A DNA stretch of 39,168 nucleotides from a virus. The stretch lies in IMG/VR virus record IMGVR_UViG_3300035698_002801, positions 1 through 39,168 of that record. One strand, given 5' to 3'. The notes below the pieces were generated by a model that ran no database searches, was not told the origin of the DNA, and worked only from the letters and a program-made list of their open reading frames with translations. Each line of letters opens with the position of its first letter. The stretch's first letter is position 1. A program made the position numbers and the translations under genes. Below are positions 17,061-25,917 of this stretch, one piece after another.

Positions 17061-17148
17061 TTTAACTTTTTACGTAGTTTATTTATTTTATTTATTTTTG
17101 TCATATTTACTTCTACTTTTATAATACTATCACATTAAAATATTAAAA
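17061..17148 (-). promoter_or_regulatory. Intergenic region with promoter and a copied gene start
   Basis: On the - strand a TTGATT (17147-17152, overlapping the gp43 stop) and TAGTAT (17124-17129) are 17 bases apart, with TGA directly before the -10 hexamer. Downstream, an ATG at 17104 begins a sequence nearly identical to the leader and first codons of the 138-residue gene at 16647. It runs into a stop after 21 codons, so it looks like a leftover or duplicated gene start, not a functional gene. Confidence 0.5.
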
Positions 17149-20100
17149 TCAACCTAATAATTCTAATAAATCACATTCAGTTTCTTTAGTTGGATTATTT
17201 AATGTCCAACCAACCGCATCATATAATCGTTTTACCGCAGGTGTTACATTTTTATTAAACATAAAAACCTTATCTATATTTACGTCAAATTCTTTTGGAT
17301 ATATATCTTTAAATGCAATACTTTTAATATTATATTTATTTGGTTCGACATAAAACGTTTTTATATCATCACCTGATACTATTTGTTCATATTTTTTTCT
17401 TATTCCTAATATATAAAGTAAATGATTATAGTATATAGCAGATTTTACATGTCGAGGGGTTCTATTTCCTATTGTAAATCCATTAGCCATATTTTCAAAT
17501 TTTTCATAATTATTAATACCAGTAGGTGTTGCAATATCTTCAACATTAAGTTGTAAATATTCTTCATATGCTTGTCTAAATGCTTCATCAGTTTTCTTTT
17601 TATTTCTAGTTGTTAACATAGTTTTTGAAATATATTTAATAAGTGGTTTAACCTTTTTTGGAATTCGAATACTAACAACTTCAACGCCAGTATATTTAAT
17701 TTCTTTTTCTGGATCAGGTTTAAATCCATCAACGTCTAATACATGTAAAATATATCGTTTCTTTTCTAGAAATAACCCAGAATTACAAATAGTTTCACGT
17801 TTAAATACAAATCTAGGATCTTTAATATTACAAGTATTAGTTGCCCAAGTACCAATTTTAGTATTTAATTCATGTTCCATACCTTCTATAATTTCATACG
17901 CATCTTTTGTTATATCACCATTCTCATTTGCTAACTTCTTATTAACTTTTTTCAATATTGGATCAATAGTAATATATACACTATTATGTACTAATATATC
18001 ATTAGCAAAAAATGTATGATCAGTATTATCTTCCATTTCTATATCATACACATATTCATGATCAAAAGTGCCAATACATTTAACTGATTCAGTTTCAGAT
18101 ATATCATATCCAAAGTTTTTTTTGGTCATCATTTTATCATCAGATTTTATATCTTTAGGTGGTACCCGAATCAGTTCACCGTTTCGTATGACTATACAGT
18201 TATGATCTTCAGTCATTACAACCGATTTCCCATTTACAGAAACTTTATATTTTTTCTTAGTAACTTTATGACGTATTAAATTTTTAACTTTTCTAAAGTC
18301 AACAAAGTTAATTTTACTAATAAATGTTAATATATTAAGATCCTTATTTTTTAGTGATATTAACTCATGACCATGACTTGTTATTTTTTTATTATCTATA
18401 TCATATAGGTTATATAAATCTTCCATAGAAAATTCTCCTTTATTAGAAATAATTTTCGTTTCTGAAGAATATGAATCAGTATCTCCATAAATCGTACAAT
18501 CTTCGGTAACTCCATACTTATGTTCTACAAATCTATTAATAATATCCGAAGATTCTTTAATACATGCCTGTCCAGTAAGTGTTACACTTGCGGCGGCATC
18601 AATATCATAAAATGGACTATGTTTATTTGCAAACGCACCATATAATCGATTCATAAGAATTTTCAAAGTATACTGCATAACATCTAATTCAATTATAGCC
18701 TTAGTATGAACGATATACATATCAGATCCCTTATTACAATGTTTTATGTCCACTTTATGCTTCTTTAACTTTTTCTGATTTTCTAATCGCTCACTATAAA
18801 TAGAATCTAAAAGTTCTGGGCAAAATCCTTTATTCTTTTGATGATATATAATCTTAGCTTTTGTTATTGCAAGTTGCTCAGTTTGAACCCATTGTTTAAA
18901 TTGCGTATGTGGTAATTCATATATTTTGTCATTGACAAGTCTAACTTCTACAGTAGAATCTGTTTTATTAATTATTTTACCAATTTTTGTTTCAGGAGAA
19001 ATGTTTGCACTAATAATAGTATTTGGATATAGACTATTAGCATCAAAACTTACAATACTGTCACGAAGTCCACGTTGAGGTTCTCTTACAAATCCACCTT
19101 CATAATTTGCCACATCTGTTATCGGAAATGTAGGAATGATCATACCCTTATTTAACGCTTTAAGTGCCATAGCACCCGTTACGATTGCAATGGTACCTAG
19201 TGCCTGTTCAAAACTTGTATAACCCATATACGCTAATTTACGAACGATTTGAAGATAATGTAGAGCCTCTTCTAATTCAACTAAAATATTAACATCTTGA
19301 ATATTGTATTCACAAAACTTTTGCCAATTATTATCAGCAAATGCGGGCAAATTAGATGCGGGAACCGGATTCTTATTTTGATTTAATTCTATTTCCCCAA
19401 TAAAATCTAATGTATATCTTTCCCGTTTTTCTCTTGAGAATGTTTTATAAACAGCCATATAATCTAAATGACTTATTCCTTTTATATACCAATGATCTTC
19501 ATGTTTTCCATATTTTGTTATTACATTTTCTCTACAATATAATTCTTTAACTGGCGAAAGATTATTCGCCATACTTTCTCCAAGTATTAGTTTAATTCGA
19601 TTAATAATATATGGAATATCAAAACTTTCAGAATTCCAACCAGATATAATATCAGGATAATTAGATCTCCAGAAATTTATAAAGTTAATTAACAACTCAG
19701 ATTCAGACTTACATTTAACATATGTAACATTATTTGCAGGAATATAATTTCCGCCATTTTTTCCACCAGTTCCCCAAGTATAAAATCGCTTTGATATTGA
19801 ATCATAAATTGTTATAACATTTATTGGATCAGGGGCAGTTTTTGGATTTGGAAAATCTCCAGGAGAATACGTTTCAATATCAAGAAAGAATGTTTTTAAT
19901 GGATATTGAAAAAAATTAGCATCGCCATTTTTTGAACCAAACATATCAATTAAAAATTGTTGTTCTGTTGGAATATTATAAAATACCCGTTTAAGTCCAG
20001 AATGTTTGATATATTTATCACGATCCCAAGAATTTATAAACGATTTTTTTGCTAATTTAGTATTATAAATAGACAACGCATCAGGATTTGATTCGTTTTC

Positions 20101-20214
20101 AACATAAATATATGGTTTAACTGGAATAGTTAGAGTACATCGTTTACCTTTATCATTCCATGTCCATAGGGTAATATTGTTTTTTGGTATATTATAATAT
20201 AAGTTTCTATACAT
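17149..20214 (-). CDS. 43: DNA polymerase, family B, gp43-like, with intein
   Basis: This is the replicative DNA polymerase with 3'-5' proofreading exonuclease. ExoI is FFLDIETYS (D112, E114), ExoII is SGWNSESFDIPYI and ExoIII is YNIQDVNIL. Polymerase motif A is SFDANSLYPN, motif B is ILMNRLYGAF, and motif C YGDTDS is split by an intein at residue 581. Removing the 164-residue intein leaves an 857-residue enzyme, near T4 gp43 (898). The start ATG has GAAAGGATG upstream and a TTGACA box behind it. It is followed by uvsX and gp41 in the same direction. Activity depends on splicing, because the insertion lies between the catalytic aspartates and the rest of the palm. Confidence 0.93.
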   Translation of the reverse strand: MYRNLYYNIPKNNITLWTWNDKGKRCTLTIPVKPYIYVENESNPDALSIYNTKLAKKSFINSWDRDKYIKHSGLKRVFYNIPTEQQFLIDMFGSKNGDANFFQYPLKTFFLDIETYSPGDFPNPKTAPDPINVITIYDSISKRFYTWGTGGKNGGNYIPANNVTYVKCKSESELLINFINFWRSNYPDIISGWNSESFDIPYIINRIKLILGESMANNLSPVKELYCRENVITKYGKHEDHWYIKGISHLDYMAVYKTFSREKRERYTLDFIGEIELNQNKNPVPASNLPAFADNNWQKFCEYNIQDVNILVELEEALHYLQIVRKLAYMGYTSFEQALGTIAIVTGAMALKALNKGMIIPTFPITDVANYEGGFVREPQRGLRDSIVSFDANSLYPNTIISANISPETKIGKIINKTDSTVEVRLVNDKIYELPHTQFKQWVQTEQLAITKAKIIYHQKNKGFCPELLDSIYSERLENQKKLKKHKVDIKHCNKGSDMYIVHTKAIIELDVMQYTLKILMNRLYGAFANKHSPFYDIDAAASVTLTGQACIKESSDIINRFVEHKYGVTEDCTIYGDTDSYSSETKIISNKGEFSMEDLYNLYDIDNKKITSHGHELISLKNKDLNILTFISKINFVDFRKVKNLIRHKVTKKKYKVSVNGKSVVMTEDHNCIVIRNGELIRVPPKDIKSDDKMMTKKNFGYDISETESVKCIGTFDHEYVYDIEMEDNTDHTFFANDILVHNSVYITIDPILKKVNKKLANENGDITKDAYEIIEGMEHELNTKIGTWATNTCNIKDPRFVFKRETICNSGLFLEKKRYILHVLDVDGFKPDPEKEIKYTGVEVVSIRIPKKVKPLIKYISKTMLTTRNKKKTDEAFRQAYEEYLQLNVEDIATPTGINNYEKFENMANGFTIGNRTPRHVKSAIYYNHLLYILGIRKKYEQIVSGDDIKTFYVEPNKYNIKSIAFKDIYPKEFDVNIDKVFMFNKNVTPAVKRLYDAVGWTLNNPTKETECDLLELLG
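17983..18474 (-). mobile_element. Mini-intein in DNA polymerase motif C
   Basis: This is a 164-residue in-frame insertion (residues 581-744). It starts with serine directly after YGDTD and ends with a VHN, followed by extein serine (VHN|SVYITI). The first block is SYSSETKIIS; a block B-like MTEDHN contains the conserved histidine; near the end are the strand EYVYDIEMEDNTDHTFFAND and the LVHN splice motif. No homing endonuclease domain fits in the length, so it is a mini-intein with a Ser nucleophile and a Ser +1 residue. YGDTD/S is a known polymerase intein insertion point. Confidence 0.9.
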
Positions 20215-20243
20215 TAAAGCATCCTTTCGTTATTAGAATATCA

Positions 20244-20272
20244 ATAGTCGCATAAATATATATAATTGTCAA
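20244..20272 (-). promoter_or_regulatory. Possible promoter of gp43
   Basis: TTGACA (20267-20272) and GACTAT (20244-20249) are 17 bases apart on the - strand, with TGC just before the -10. The -10 is poor, but the spacing and TGN match the other promoters in the window. Transcription would begin near 20237, upstream of the gp43 ribosome site. Confidence 0.35.
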
Positions 20273-20282
20273 ATTAAATAAT

Positions 20283-21563
20283 TTATTCTGGATTATATTG
20301 ACGTAATGCTTTACGGTTAGAATCACCATATTTTGTAAAATATAACTCTAAATATTGATCAAGATGATCATCTAACCACATTGTATCTGCATATTCTCTA
20401 CTATCTTTAGATATTTTCATATAATATGCTTGATCTTTAGTTAAGCGTTTAAGATGGTCTATCAGATCATCACCACTTTTAAACCTTAATGGTGCATCTT
20501 TATATGTTATCATATCCTGATATACGCCTGGAAGTCCTTGATACGCAGCTTCTAGAAATTTAATATTACTTTTGGCCCTATTAAAATGACAATCCATTAA
20601 TGGAGCAATACTAGCGGTAAGATTAAGATCATACATAGCTTTTGGATAATTTATAAATGATGCCCATGATGCATGTTCTATTTCTCCACTATCAATAAAC
20701 GGTTTAAGAGGTAATGGATAACACCCCATCATAACCCATTTATAGTCTTTTCTTGTTGCTATTATTTGTTTAACGATATGTGTAAAATCATCCTTTTGAC
20801 CAGTTCTGTTTGTCACATCTATATGTGTACCAGACCCACAATATCCAATTCTTGGACGTTTTTTATGTTTATCAAAATTTTCGGCAAGTCTACTTTTATT
20901 ATATAATCCATCAGCCCACATTTTAGGTGCCATATTAGGAATAACGGTTATATTAGGATTACCAGTTTTATCACGATAATAATTCTTCATATATTCACAA
21001 GTAACAGATATTTCATCTGATTCTTGCATAATTGATACAGCACTTTTAAGAATTTCTTCTTGTTCAAACGCAACCTTACATCTATTAAAATCTGGAATAT
21101 CATCTTTAAAAATAATATCATCAATTTCATATATAATCTTAAAGTTTAATTTTTGTGAACCTTCCTTAAGAAATTTAACAAATTGTAATTGCATAGGTGT
21201 GGCTTGTCGTTGTAATCTAACAGCTTTTAGACCACTATAAAATCTTCCATCATGCACCATTGTAGTTAATCCATTAATAATAGCCTGTTGTGTTCCATTA
21301 AGTAATAATTCAGGCCATAACATTCTCCAAAATCCACAACCACCATAATCAGCATAATAATTAAGTGCACGATTTAGAGTAGCCCCCGGCATTGGTAATG
21401 GTGGTGGTTTAATACCAACTCGTTTTTGACCTACTACAGTCGTTTGTGGAATTCCTATTGGCATTCCTAATGGCGCAAACGGAATCCCAATATTCTGTGG
21501 ACTATATGAAATTTTTGATTGTGTCTGTGTCTGTGTCTGTGGCATTTTAAACTTTAAACTCAT
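20283..21563 (-). CDS. Glycosyltransferase, GT-B/GT4-like, T4-type phage family
   Basis: This is a 426-residue transferase. After a 55-residue low-complexity Pro/Gln/Gly-rich start (with a TQTQTQ repeat) come YYADYGGCGFWRMLWPELLL, IIYEIDDIIF, ITVIPNMAP, RIGYCGSGTHIDV, YKWVMMGCYPLPLKPFI and IKFLEAAYQGLPGVYQD. The last group is the nucleotide-sugar binding part of GT-B enzymes. The pattern matches a family I know from T4-like marine phages near gp43. The likely role is modifying DNA, virion or host glycans. The ribosome site AAAGGAGAT is strong. Its 5' end overlaps the stop of gp46 by ATGA, which suggests coupled expression. Confidence 0.75.
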   Translation of the reverse strand: MSLKFKMPQTQTQTQSKISYSPQNIGIPFAPLGMPIGIPQTTVVGQKRVGIKPPPLPMPGATLNRALNYYADYGGCGFWRMLWPELLLNGTQQAIINGLTTMVHDGRFYSGLKAVRLQRQATPMQLQFVKFLKEGSQKLNFKIIYEIDDIIFKDDIPDFNRCKVAFEQEEILKSAVSIMQESDEISVTCEYMKNYYRDKTGNPNITVIPNMAPKMWADGLYNKSRLAENFDKHKKRPRIGYCGSGTHIDVTNRTGQKDDFTHIVKQIIATRKDYKWVMMGCYPLPLKPFIDSGEIEHASWASFINYPKAMYDLNLTASIAPLMDCHFNRAKSNIKFLEAAYQGLPGVYQDMITYKDAPLRFKSGDDLIDHLKRLTKDQAYYMKISKDSREYADTMWLDDHLDQYLELYFTKYGDSNRKALRQYNPE

Positions 21564-23386
21564 AATATCTCCTTTGTAAATCCATAGTTAGTTATATCAC
21601 CAACCGTAGTAAACCCATTTCTTTTTTCTAAAAATATAATATCATTAATATCCGATTCTATTGCAATTGATTTATGACTTATTATATAAGCAGCTTCATT
21701 ATATTTCTTTATTCTTTCTCGTATTATTTCTAGAAAACATTCAATTCCTTTATTATCTAAACTAGTATCTAAGATTTCATCATAAAATGTAACATTTAAA
21801 GATGTGTTTCCTTGTAATCTTCTTATATCCATAAAAGTAAAAAGTATTGCCAAATCTATTCTTTTTCGTTCACCACCAGAAAAATTATTATATGAACATT
21901 CTTGTCCTTTATCATTTATTATTTGTTCACCAAAATATTCATTAAACTTAAATTTACAAGGAGCATCTAACCTAATAAGATAATATGCAAGTTTTCCGTT
22001 TACTATTTCTAACAGTTTTTTAACTATAAATGATTTTACACCTTCTTCAGAAACAATATGTTTTACTACTTCTAATATATTCAATCTATCTTTTAATTTA
22101 GTTATTATCTTTTTTAAACCTATAACCCTATTATTAGTATCTAATATTAACACATCATATGTATTTAATTCATCTTTTAATACTTTTATATCAATCTTTA
22201 ATTGTTTATTCCAAATATTCAATTGAACAATTCGATTATTTATATCTTTATTATATTCTATATCATTATTCAACATATTAATATTATTTCGTTGTTTATC
22301 AATTGCGTTTAAACAACTATTTTTAAAATCATCAAGATCTTGTTGTAATTTAGTATTATCCTTAATATCTGTTTTTATTTTTAATATTTCATCATTAATA
22401 TTTGTAATCTTCTTTTTTCGATTTATTATGTCATCAGTTGTAAATAGACGTTTGCATTTATCACACATATCACCAAATTTATTTAATCTACTAATATCTA
22501 GTTTTTTTACATTAATTTTTTCTTCTTTTATTGCAATATCCCTTATATATTTTCTAATATCATGTTGAATAGATGTCTTTTTATGTTCTAACAATTTTAT
22601 GTTATTAGTAAACTCATTTAAAGCAGACTCATTAATAATTTTAATTGTATTATTAAGTCTTTTTAATTCTTTATCATTATTAACTTCTCTACTTAATAAG
22701 ATTTTAAGTCTATTTTCTTTATATTCATCATTTTTATGTTTTTGAATCTTATAAATATTCAACGTATTTTCTACTTCATTAAGTTTAATGTTTTCAATAT
22801 CTATTTCATTATTAACTTCATTATATCGTTTTCTCTCTTCTAAAAGCATATCTTGAAATATACCAAGATTAAAAAGTCCTTCACAGAACTTTCGTTTTTC
22901 AACTTTCCTTTGTGCCATAAAAGGAATAGTACCATTAACCGTCATAATAACACTATTTTTAAATACTTCTGGAGTAGCATCTATTATTTTACATACCTCT
23001 TCTGTTGTTTTTACAATAGAAGACTTAGTTGCATCAACCCCATTTATCTCTAAATAAACCTTTGTTGGTGAAATTTTACGTTCTAATATATATTGTGTTG
23101 ATATATTATTTTCTATTACACAAAATTCTAGTTTTACCGTACAATTCTTCTTATTTATATTATTAATAATTTCTTCTTTTTTCAATTCTCTTATGGTTGT
23201 GCCAAATAAACAAAAATATAACGCATCTATAATAGTACTTTTACCAACACCGTTTTTAGAATCTTCTTTGTCTAAATTTATACCAGTTATTATATTAAGA
23301 CCCGTATTGAATTCAATCAATACAGCGTCTTTTCCAACACTAAGAAAATTTTCTATTTCTATTTTTTTAAAATTTATTTGTTTCAT
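21560..23386 (-). CDS. 46: Recombination nuclease ATPase subunit, gp46/SbcC/Rad50-like
   Basis: This is the ATPase partner of gp47 that resects DNA ends for recombination-dependent replication. The N-terminal Walker A is NGVGKST (45-51). A long coiled coil spans about residues 185-440, with the zinc-hook CDKC (C308, C311) in its middle. The C-terminal part has the SGGERKR signature (503-509) and Walker B VTFYDEILD (532-540). At 608 residues it is slightly longer than T4 gp46 (560). No Shine-Dalgarno is evident. In T4 genes 46 and 47 are adjacent; here gp47 lies 8.4 kb away. Confidence 0.93.
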   Translation of the reverse strand: MKQINFKKIEIENFLSVGKDAVLIEFNTGLNIITGINLDKEDSKNGVGKSTIIDALYFCLFGTTIRELKKEEIINNINKKNCTVKLEFCVIENNISTQYILERKISPTKVYLEINGVDATKSSIVKTTEEVCKIIDATPEVFKNSVIMTVNGTIPFMAQRKVEKRKFCEGLFNLGIFQDMLLEERKRYNEVNNEIDIENIKLNEVENTLNIYKIQKHKNDEYKENRLKILLSREVNNDKELKRLNNTIKIINESALNEFTNNIKLLEHKKTSIQHDIRKYIRDIAIKEEKINVKKLDISRLNKFGDMCDKCKRLFTTDDIINRKKKITNINDEILKIKTDIKDNTKLQQDLDDFKNSCLNAIDKQRNNINMLNNDIEYNKDINNRIVQLNIWNKQLKIDIKVLKDELNTYDVLILDTNNRVIGLKKIITKLKDRLNILEVVKHIVSEEGVKSFIVKKLLEIVNGKLAYYLIRLDAPCKFKFNEYFGEQIINDKGQECSYNNFSGGERKRIDLAILFTFMDIRRLQGNTSLNVTFYDEILDTSLDNKGIECFLEIIRERIKKYNEAAYIISHKSIAIESDINDIIFLEKRNGFTTVGDITNYGFTKEIL

Positions 23387-23410
23387 AAGTTTTTAAAATT
23401 AAATGTAATA

Positions 23411-24223
23411 TTATATAATTTCGTTAAGTTCACCATATGACACCGTTATAGCAGTTTCAATATCTATAGGAGTATAAAATTTCAACAATTTATCAATATT
23501 CATTACATTATTCACTAAATATAAATTTTCTCGTTCTCTTAATTGTTTTGCTGTATTAATACCTATAATATCTAATCCACACCAAATCGCTATTCTTGCT
23601 ATTGTAGCTGACCCAATTTGTGCTACATTAAATATACCACATTGCTTCGCTAAAATCAATTCTTTTGTTGCACCAACTATAGTTGAAGTAGATGTAATAC
23701 TATCACACTGATCCCCTGTATATGTATTAAAGTTTGGAAGCTTACATAAAAGATTATTCTTGTTCTTAATATCACTAAAATATAATCGTGGACGTAATAT
23801 TAAATCTGTTTGATGATTACATCCTTGTTCACCAACCCATTTAGTAATAGTATAATTACAATGTGCGGATATAAAATCAGTTTCTTTATTATCTTTTGTT
23901 GTATCATCATATAAACAACCCGTAGATATATGTACAAATTTTTTATTATTACGATTACAAAGAGAACTTAAAATATTTGGAAGTTTACCATTAATATATA
24001 ATGCTTCTTTAAAATTATTTTTATCTTCACACCATCGTGTATTAGATTTACCTATACAATTTACAACAACATCAGCATGTTCTATAATATTTTCTAATTG
24101 TTTATTATCTATATCTTTTGGAGATTTACCAGCATCAAATTTATCTCTTCCCCATACGTTAAATCCATGACGTTCAAACTCTGTTCCTAAATACCCCTTA
24201 CCTAATACTAATATTTTATTCAT
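23411..24223 (-). CDS. NAD(P)-dependent sugar reductase, RmlD-like
   Basis: This is a 270-residue short-chain dehydrogenase with nucleotide-binding GKGYLG (8-13), an NCIGKSNT substrate segment, HISTGCLY at about 98-105 (catalytic Ser/Thr) and Y124-x3-K128 (YTITK). The compact size and sequence order fit dTDP-4-dehydrorhamnose reductase-like enzymes, which make a deoxysugar nucleotide. The substrate is unproven. The ribosome site AGGAGAAAGG is strong. It is the first gene downstream of the glycan/purine block, near gp46. Confidence 0.7.
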   Translation of the reverse strand: MNKILVLGKGYLGTEFERHGFNVWGRDKFDAGKSPKDIDNKQLENIIEHADVVVNCIGKSNTRWCEDKNNFKEALYINGKLPNILSSLCNRNNKKFVHISTGCLYDDTTKDNKETDFISAHCNYTITKWVGEQGCNHQTDLILRPRLYFSDIKNKNNLLCKLPNFNTYTGDQCDSITSTSTIVGATKELILAKQCGIFNVAQIGSATIARIAIWCGLDIIGINTAKQLRERENLYLVNNVMNIDKLLKFYTPIDIETAITVSYGELNEII

Positions 24224-24255
24224 CCTTTCTCCTATTAATTAATATTTCAATAACA

Positions 24256-24738
24256 TTAATTCTTATTTATTCTATTATTAACCATTTTGTCTTCCGTTTT
24301 TATCCAATTATTATTTATCTTTTCAAAAAATATAAAGTGTTTCAACTTAACATTAAAGAATAATTCATTAATAGTATATATAGTATCCTTTTCATGTCTA
24401 TTTGACGACTGAACATCCCTCATTTTAGCTAAACAAAACGCATCATAATTATTATTAAATAACATATATAACTCTGATGCATTTTTGTGTTTTCTATATG
24501 GTACATCAACTGTTGGATAATATACAGGCCAAGACTTCCCTTTCCAAGGAGTTTTATGTTCAGCTTCTACTTTTATCCATGTATTATTAAAGAATATCTT
24601 AAGATCATACGTATACGAATCAGTATCCTGCAAATCTACGTTATATCCATTAGATTCCCAAAACATTTTAGCTTCTAATTTAGCTTTAGAATCATGTTTA
24701 TTATAATCTAATTTTGAAAATGGTTTATAATTTTTCAT
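24256..24738 (-). CDS. Possible PD-(D/E)XK nuclease-fold protein
   Basis: This is a 160-residue protein. Residues about 20-62 give a helix, then the strand-turn-strand YDLKIFFNNTWIKVEAEHK, which contains an Asp and an EAExK spacing like the D-(x)n-ExK active site of restriction-endonuclease-fold proteins. WKGKSWPVYYP and a basic middle follow. I cannot confirm catalysis and the family is unassigned. It starts by TAATG overlap with the GMP reductase-like gene and is co-transcribed with it. A DNA repair or modification-dependent nuclease role would be inference. Confidence 0.4.
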   Translation of the reverse strand: MKNYKPFSKLDYNKHDSKAKLEAKMFWESNGYNVDLQDTDSYTYDLKIFFNNTWIKVEAEHKTPWKGKSWPVYYPTVDVPYRKHKNASELYMLFNNNYDAFCLAKMRDVQSSNRHEKDTIYTINELFFNVKLKHFIFFEKINNNWIKTEDKMVNNRINKN

Positions 24739-25763
24739 TAATTTTTACTTTCGACTTTTCCACCACTACCTATTTTTATAAAATTACATTTTTCTTTATA
24801 TTCTATTAGATTAGATGCACCTACATATGAACATGCAGATTGAATTCCTTCTTTAATTTCTCTAAGTAAAAATTTAACATGATCTCCAAGATTAACTTCT
24901 TCAGTTACACCTTCTACAAATTCTGGTCTATTATTAGAATCTCCCTTATTAGTACCAGCAGCAGAACCACCATGTACTTTATAACGACTTCCATCTTTAC
25001 GTTTATAAACGTTTCCAGGAGTTTCCATACAGCCAGAAAAGAATGAACCAAGCATTATTTGATCAGCAAATTTAAGTGCCTTTGTAATGTCACCAATAGT
25101 TTTAATTCCACCATCAGCTATAATAGTTGGTCCATCATTACATAACTGTTCGTTATATATATTTTCTAATGCCCAAAGTTGTGGAACTCCTACACCAGTA
25201 TTTGTTCTAGTCTGACAATATGCCCCTGGTCCAATACCTACTTTAACGGCATTAGCCCCCCAATTTCCTAAATCTAGGTATCCCTGAGAAGTAGCTATAT
25301 TACCAGCAATTACAAAAATATCATTATATTCACTTTTAATATAGTCAATAGTTTCTTTCATCATTATACTGTGACCATGTGCAATATCAATACAAAAATA
25401 TCTAGCTCCCACATTGTATAACGCCTGAAATCGTTCTTTATTATCTCCATTAACACCAATAGAAACTATACATGATTTACGATGTTCTTGATTTGTATCA
25501 GGCAAACTTGTACAATTACTTGTTAATTTAAAATCTGATACTGATTCTTCAATAGAATTAAATCTATGTAAAACTCCAAGTGCTCCACGAGTTTTTATTT
25601 CAGCAGCCATACGAGGACCAGTAATACTTTTCATATTAGCAGATAATATAGGTATATTAATATCTATATTTCCTACTGATGTCGAAATATTAACATCTTT
25701 ACGTGATCTAATTTCTGAATACTTTGGTTCTATTAAAACATCATTAAATGTATACGTTTCCAT
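24738..25763 (-). CDS. GMP reductase/IMP dehydrogenase family enzyme
   Basis: This is a TIM-barrel purine enzyme of 341 residues without CBS domains, close to E. coli GuaC (347). It starts YTFNDVLIEPKYSEIRSR, has GALGVLHRF, the catalytic loop GIGPGAYCQTR (C183; GuaC and IMPDH usually have GPGSxCTTR), IIADGGIKTIGDI, LGSFFSGCMETPG and a C-terminal ACSYVGASNL. The last motif and the absence of CBS favour GMP reductase, which converts GMP to IMP. This could feed adenine nucleotide synthesis for an AT-rich genome (inference). Transcription would start from a strong promoter, and five 23-bp repeats form the leader. Confidence 0.8.
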   Translation of the reverse strand: METYTFNDVLIEPKYSEIRSRKDVNISTSVGNIDINIPILSANMKSITGPRMAAEIKTRGALGVLHRFNSIEESVSDFKLTSNCTSLPDTNQEHRKSCIVSIGVNGDNKERFQALYNVGARYFCIDIAHGHSIMMKETIDYIKSEYNDIFVIAGNIATSQGYLDLGNWGANAVKVGIGPGAYCQTRTNTGVGVPQLWALENIYNEQLCNDGPTIIADGGIKTIGDITKALKFADQIMLGSFFSGCMETPGNVYKRKDGSRYKVHGGSAAGTNKGDSNNRPEFVEGVTEEVNLGDHVKFLLREIKEGIQSACSYVGASNLIEYKEKCNFIKIGSGGKVESKN

Positions 25764-25884
25764 TATAACTCCTTTATTGTTTATATTATAACTCCTTTAT
25801 TGTTTATATTATAACTCCTTTATTGTTTATATTATAACTCCTTTATTGTTTATATTATAACTCCTTTATTGTTTATATTATAAC
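25764..25884 (-). repeat. Five perfect 23-bp tandem repeats plus a partial in a gene leader
   Basis: Five exact copies of a 23-base unit (+ strand TATAACTCCTTTATTGTTTA plus TAT) run from 25764 to 25878, with a six-base partial after them. On the transcribed strand each unit contains AAAGGAG (Shine-Dalgarno) and TATAAT. The array lies directly before the ATG of the GMP reductase-like gene, so only the last Shine-Dalgarno is correctly placed. Confidence 0.95.
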
Positions 25885-25905
25885 ACAACAAATATATTTT
25901 TTCAA
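25877..25905 (-). promoter_or_regulatory. Strong promoter upstream of the 23-bp repeats
   Basis: TTGAAA (25900-25905) and perfect TATAAT (25877-25882) are 17 bases apart on the - strand, with TGT directly before the -10 (extended -10). The predicted transcript starts near 25870, so about four and a half repeats lie in its leader. Confidence 0.6.
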
Positions 25906-25917
25906 TGAAATATAAAA

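Noticed and set aside
17039-17104. 21-codon ORF starting MTKINKIN
   Set aside because: It appears to be a leftover copy of the start of the neighbouring gene, and it runs quickly into a stop.
25764-25884. 23-bp repeats as a CRISPR array
   Set aside because: There is no unique spacer between units, and the units contain ribosome sites.
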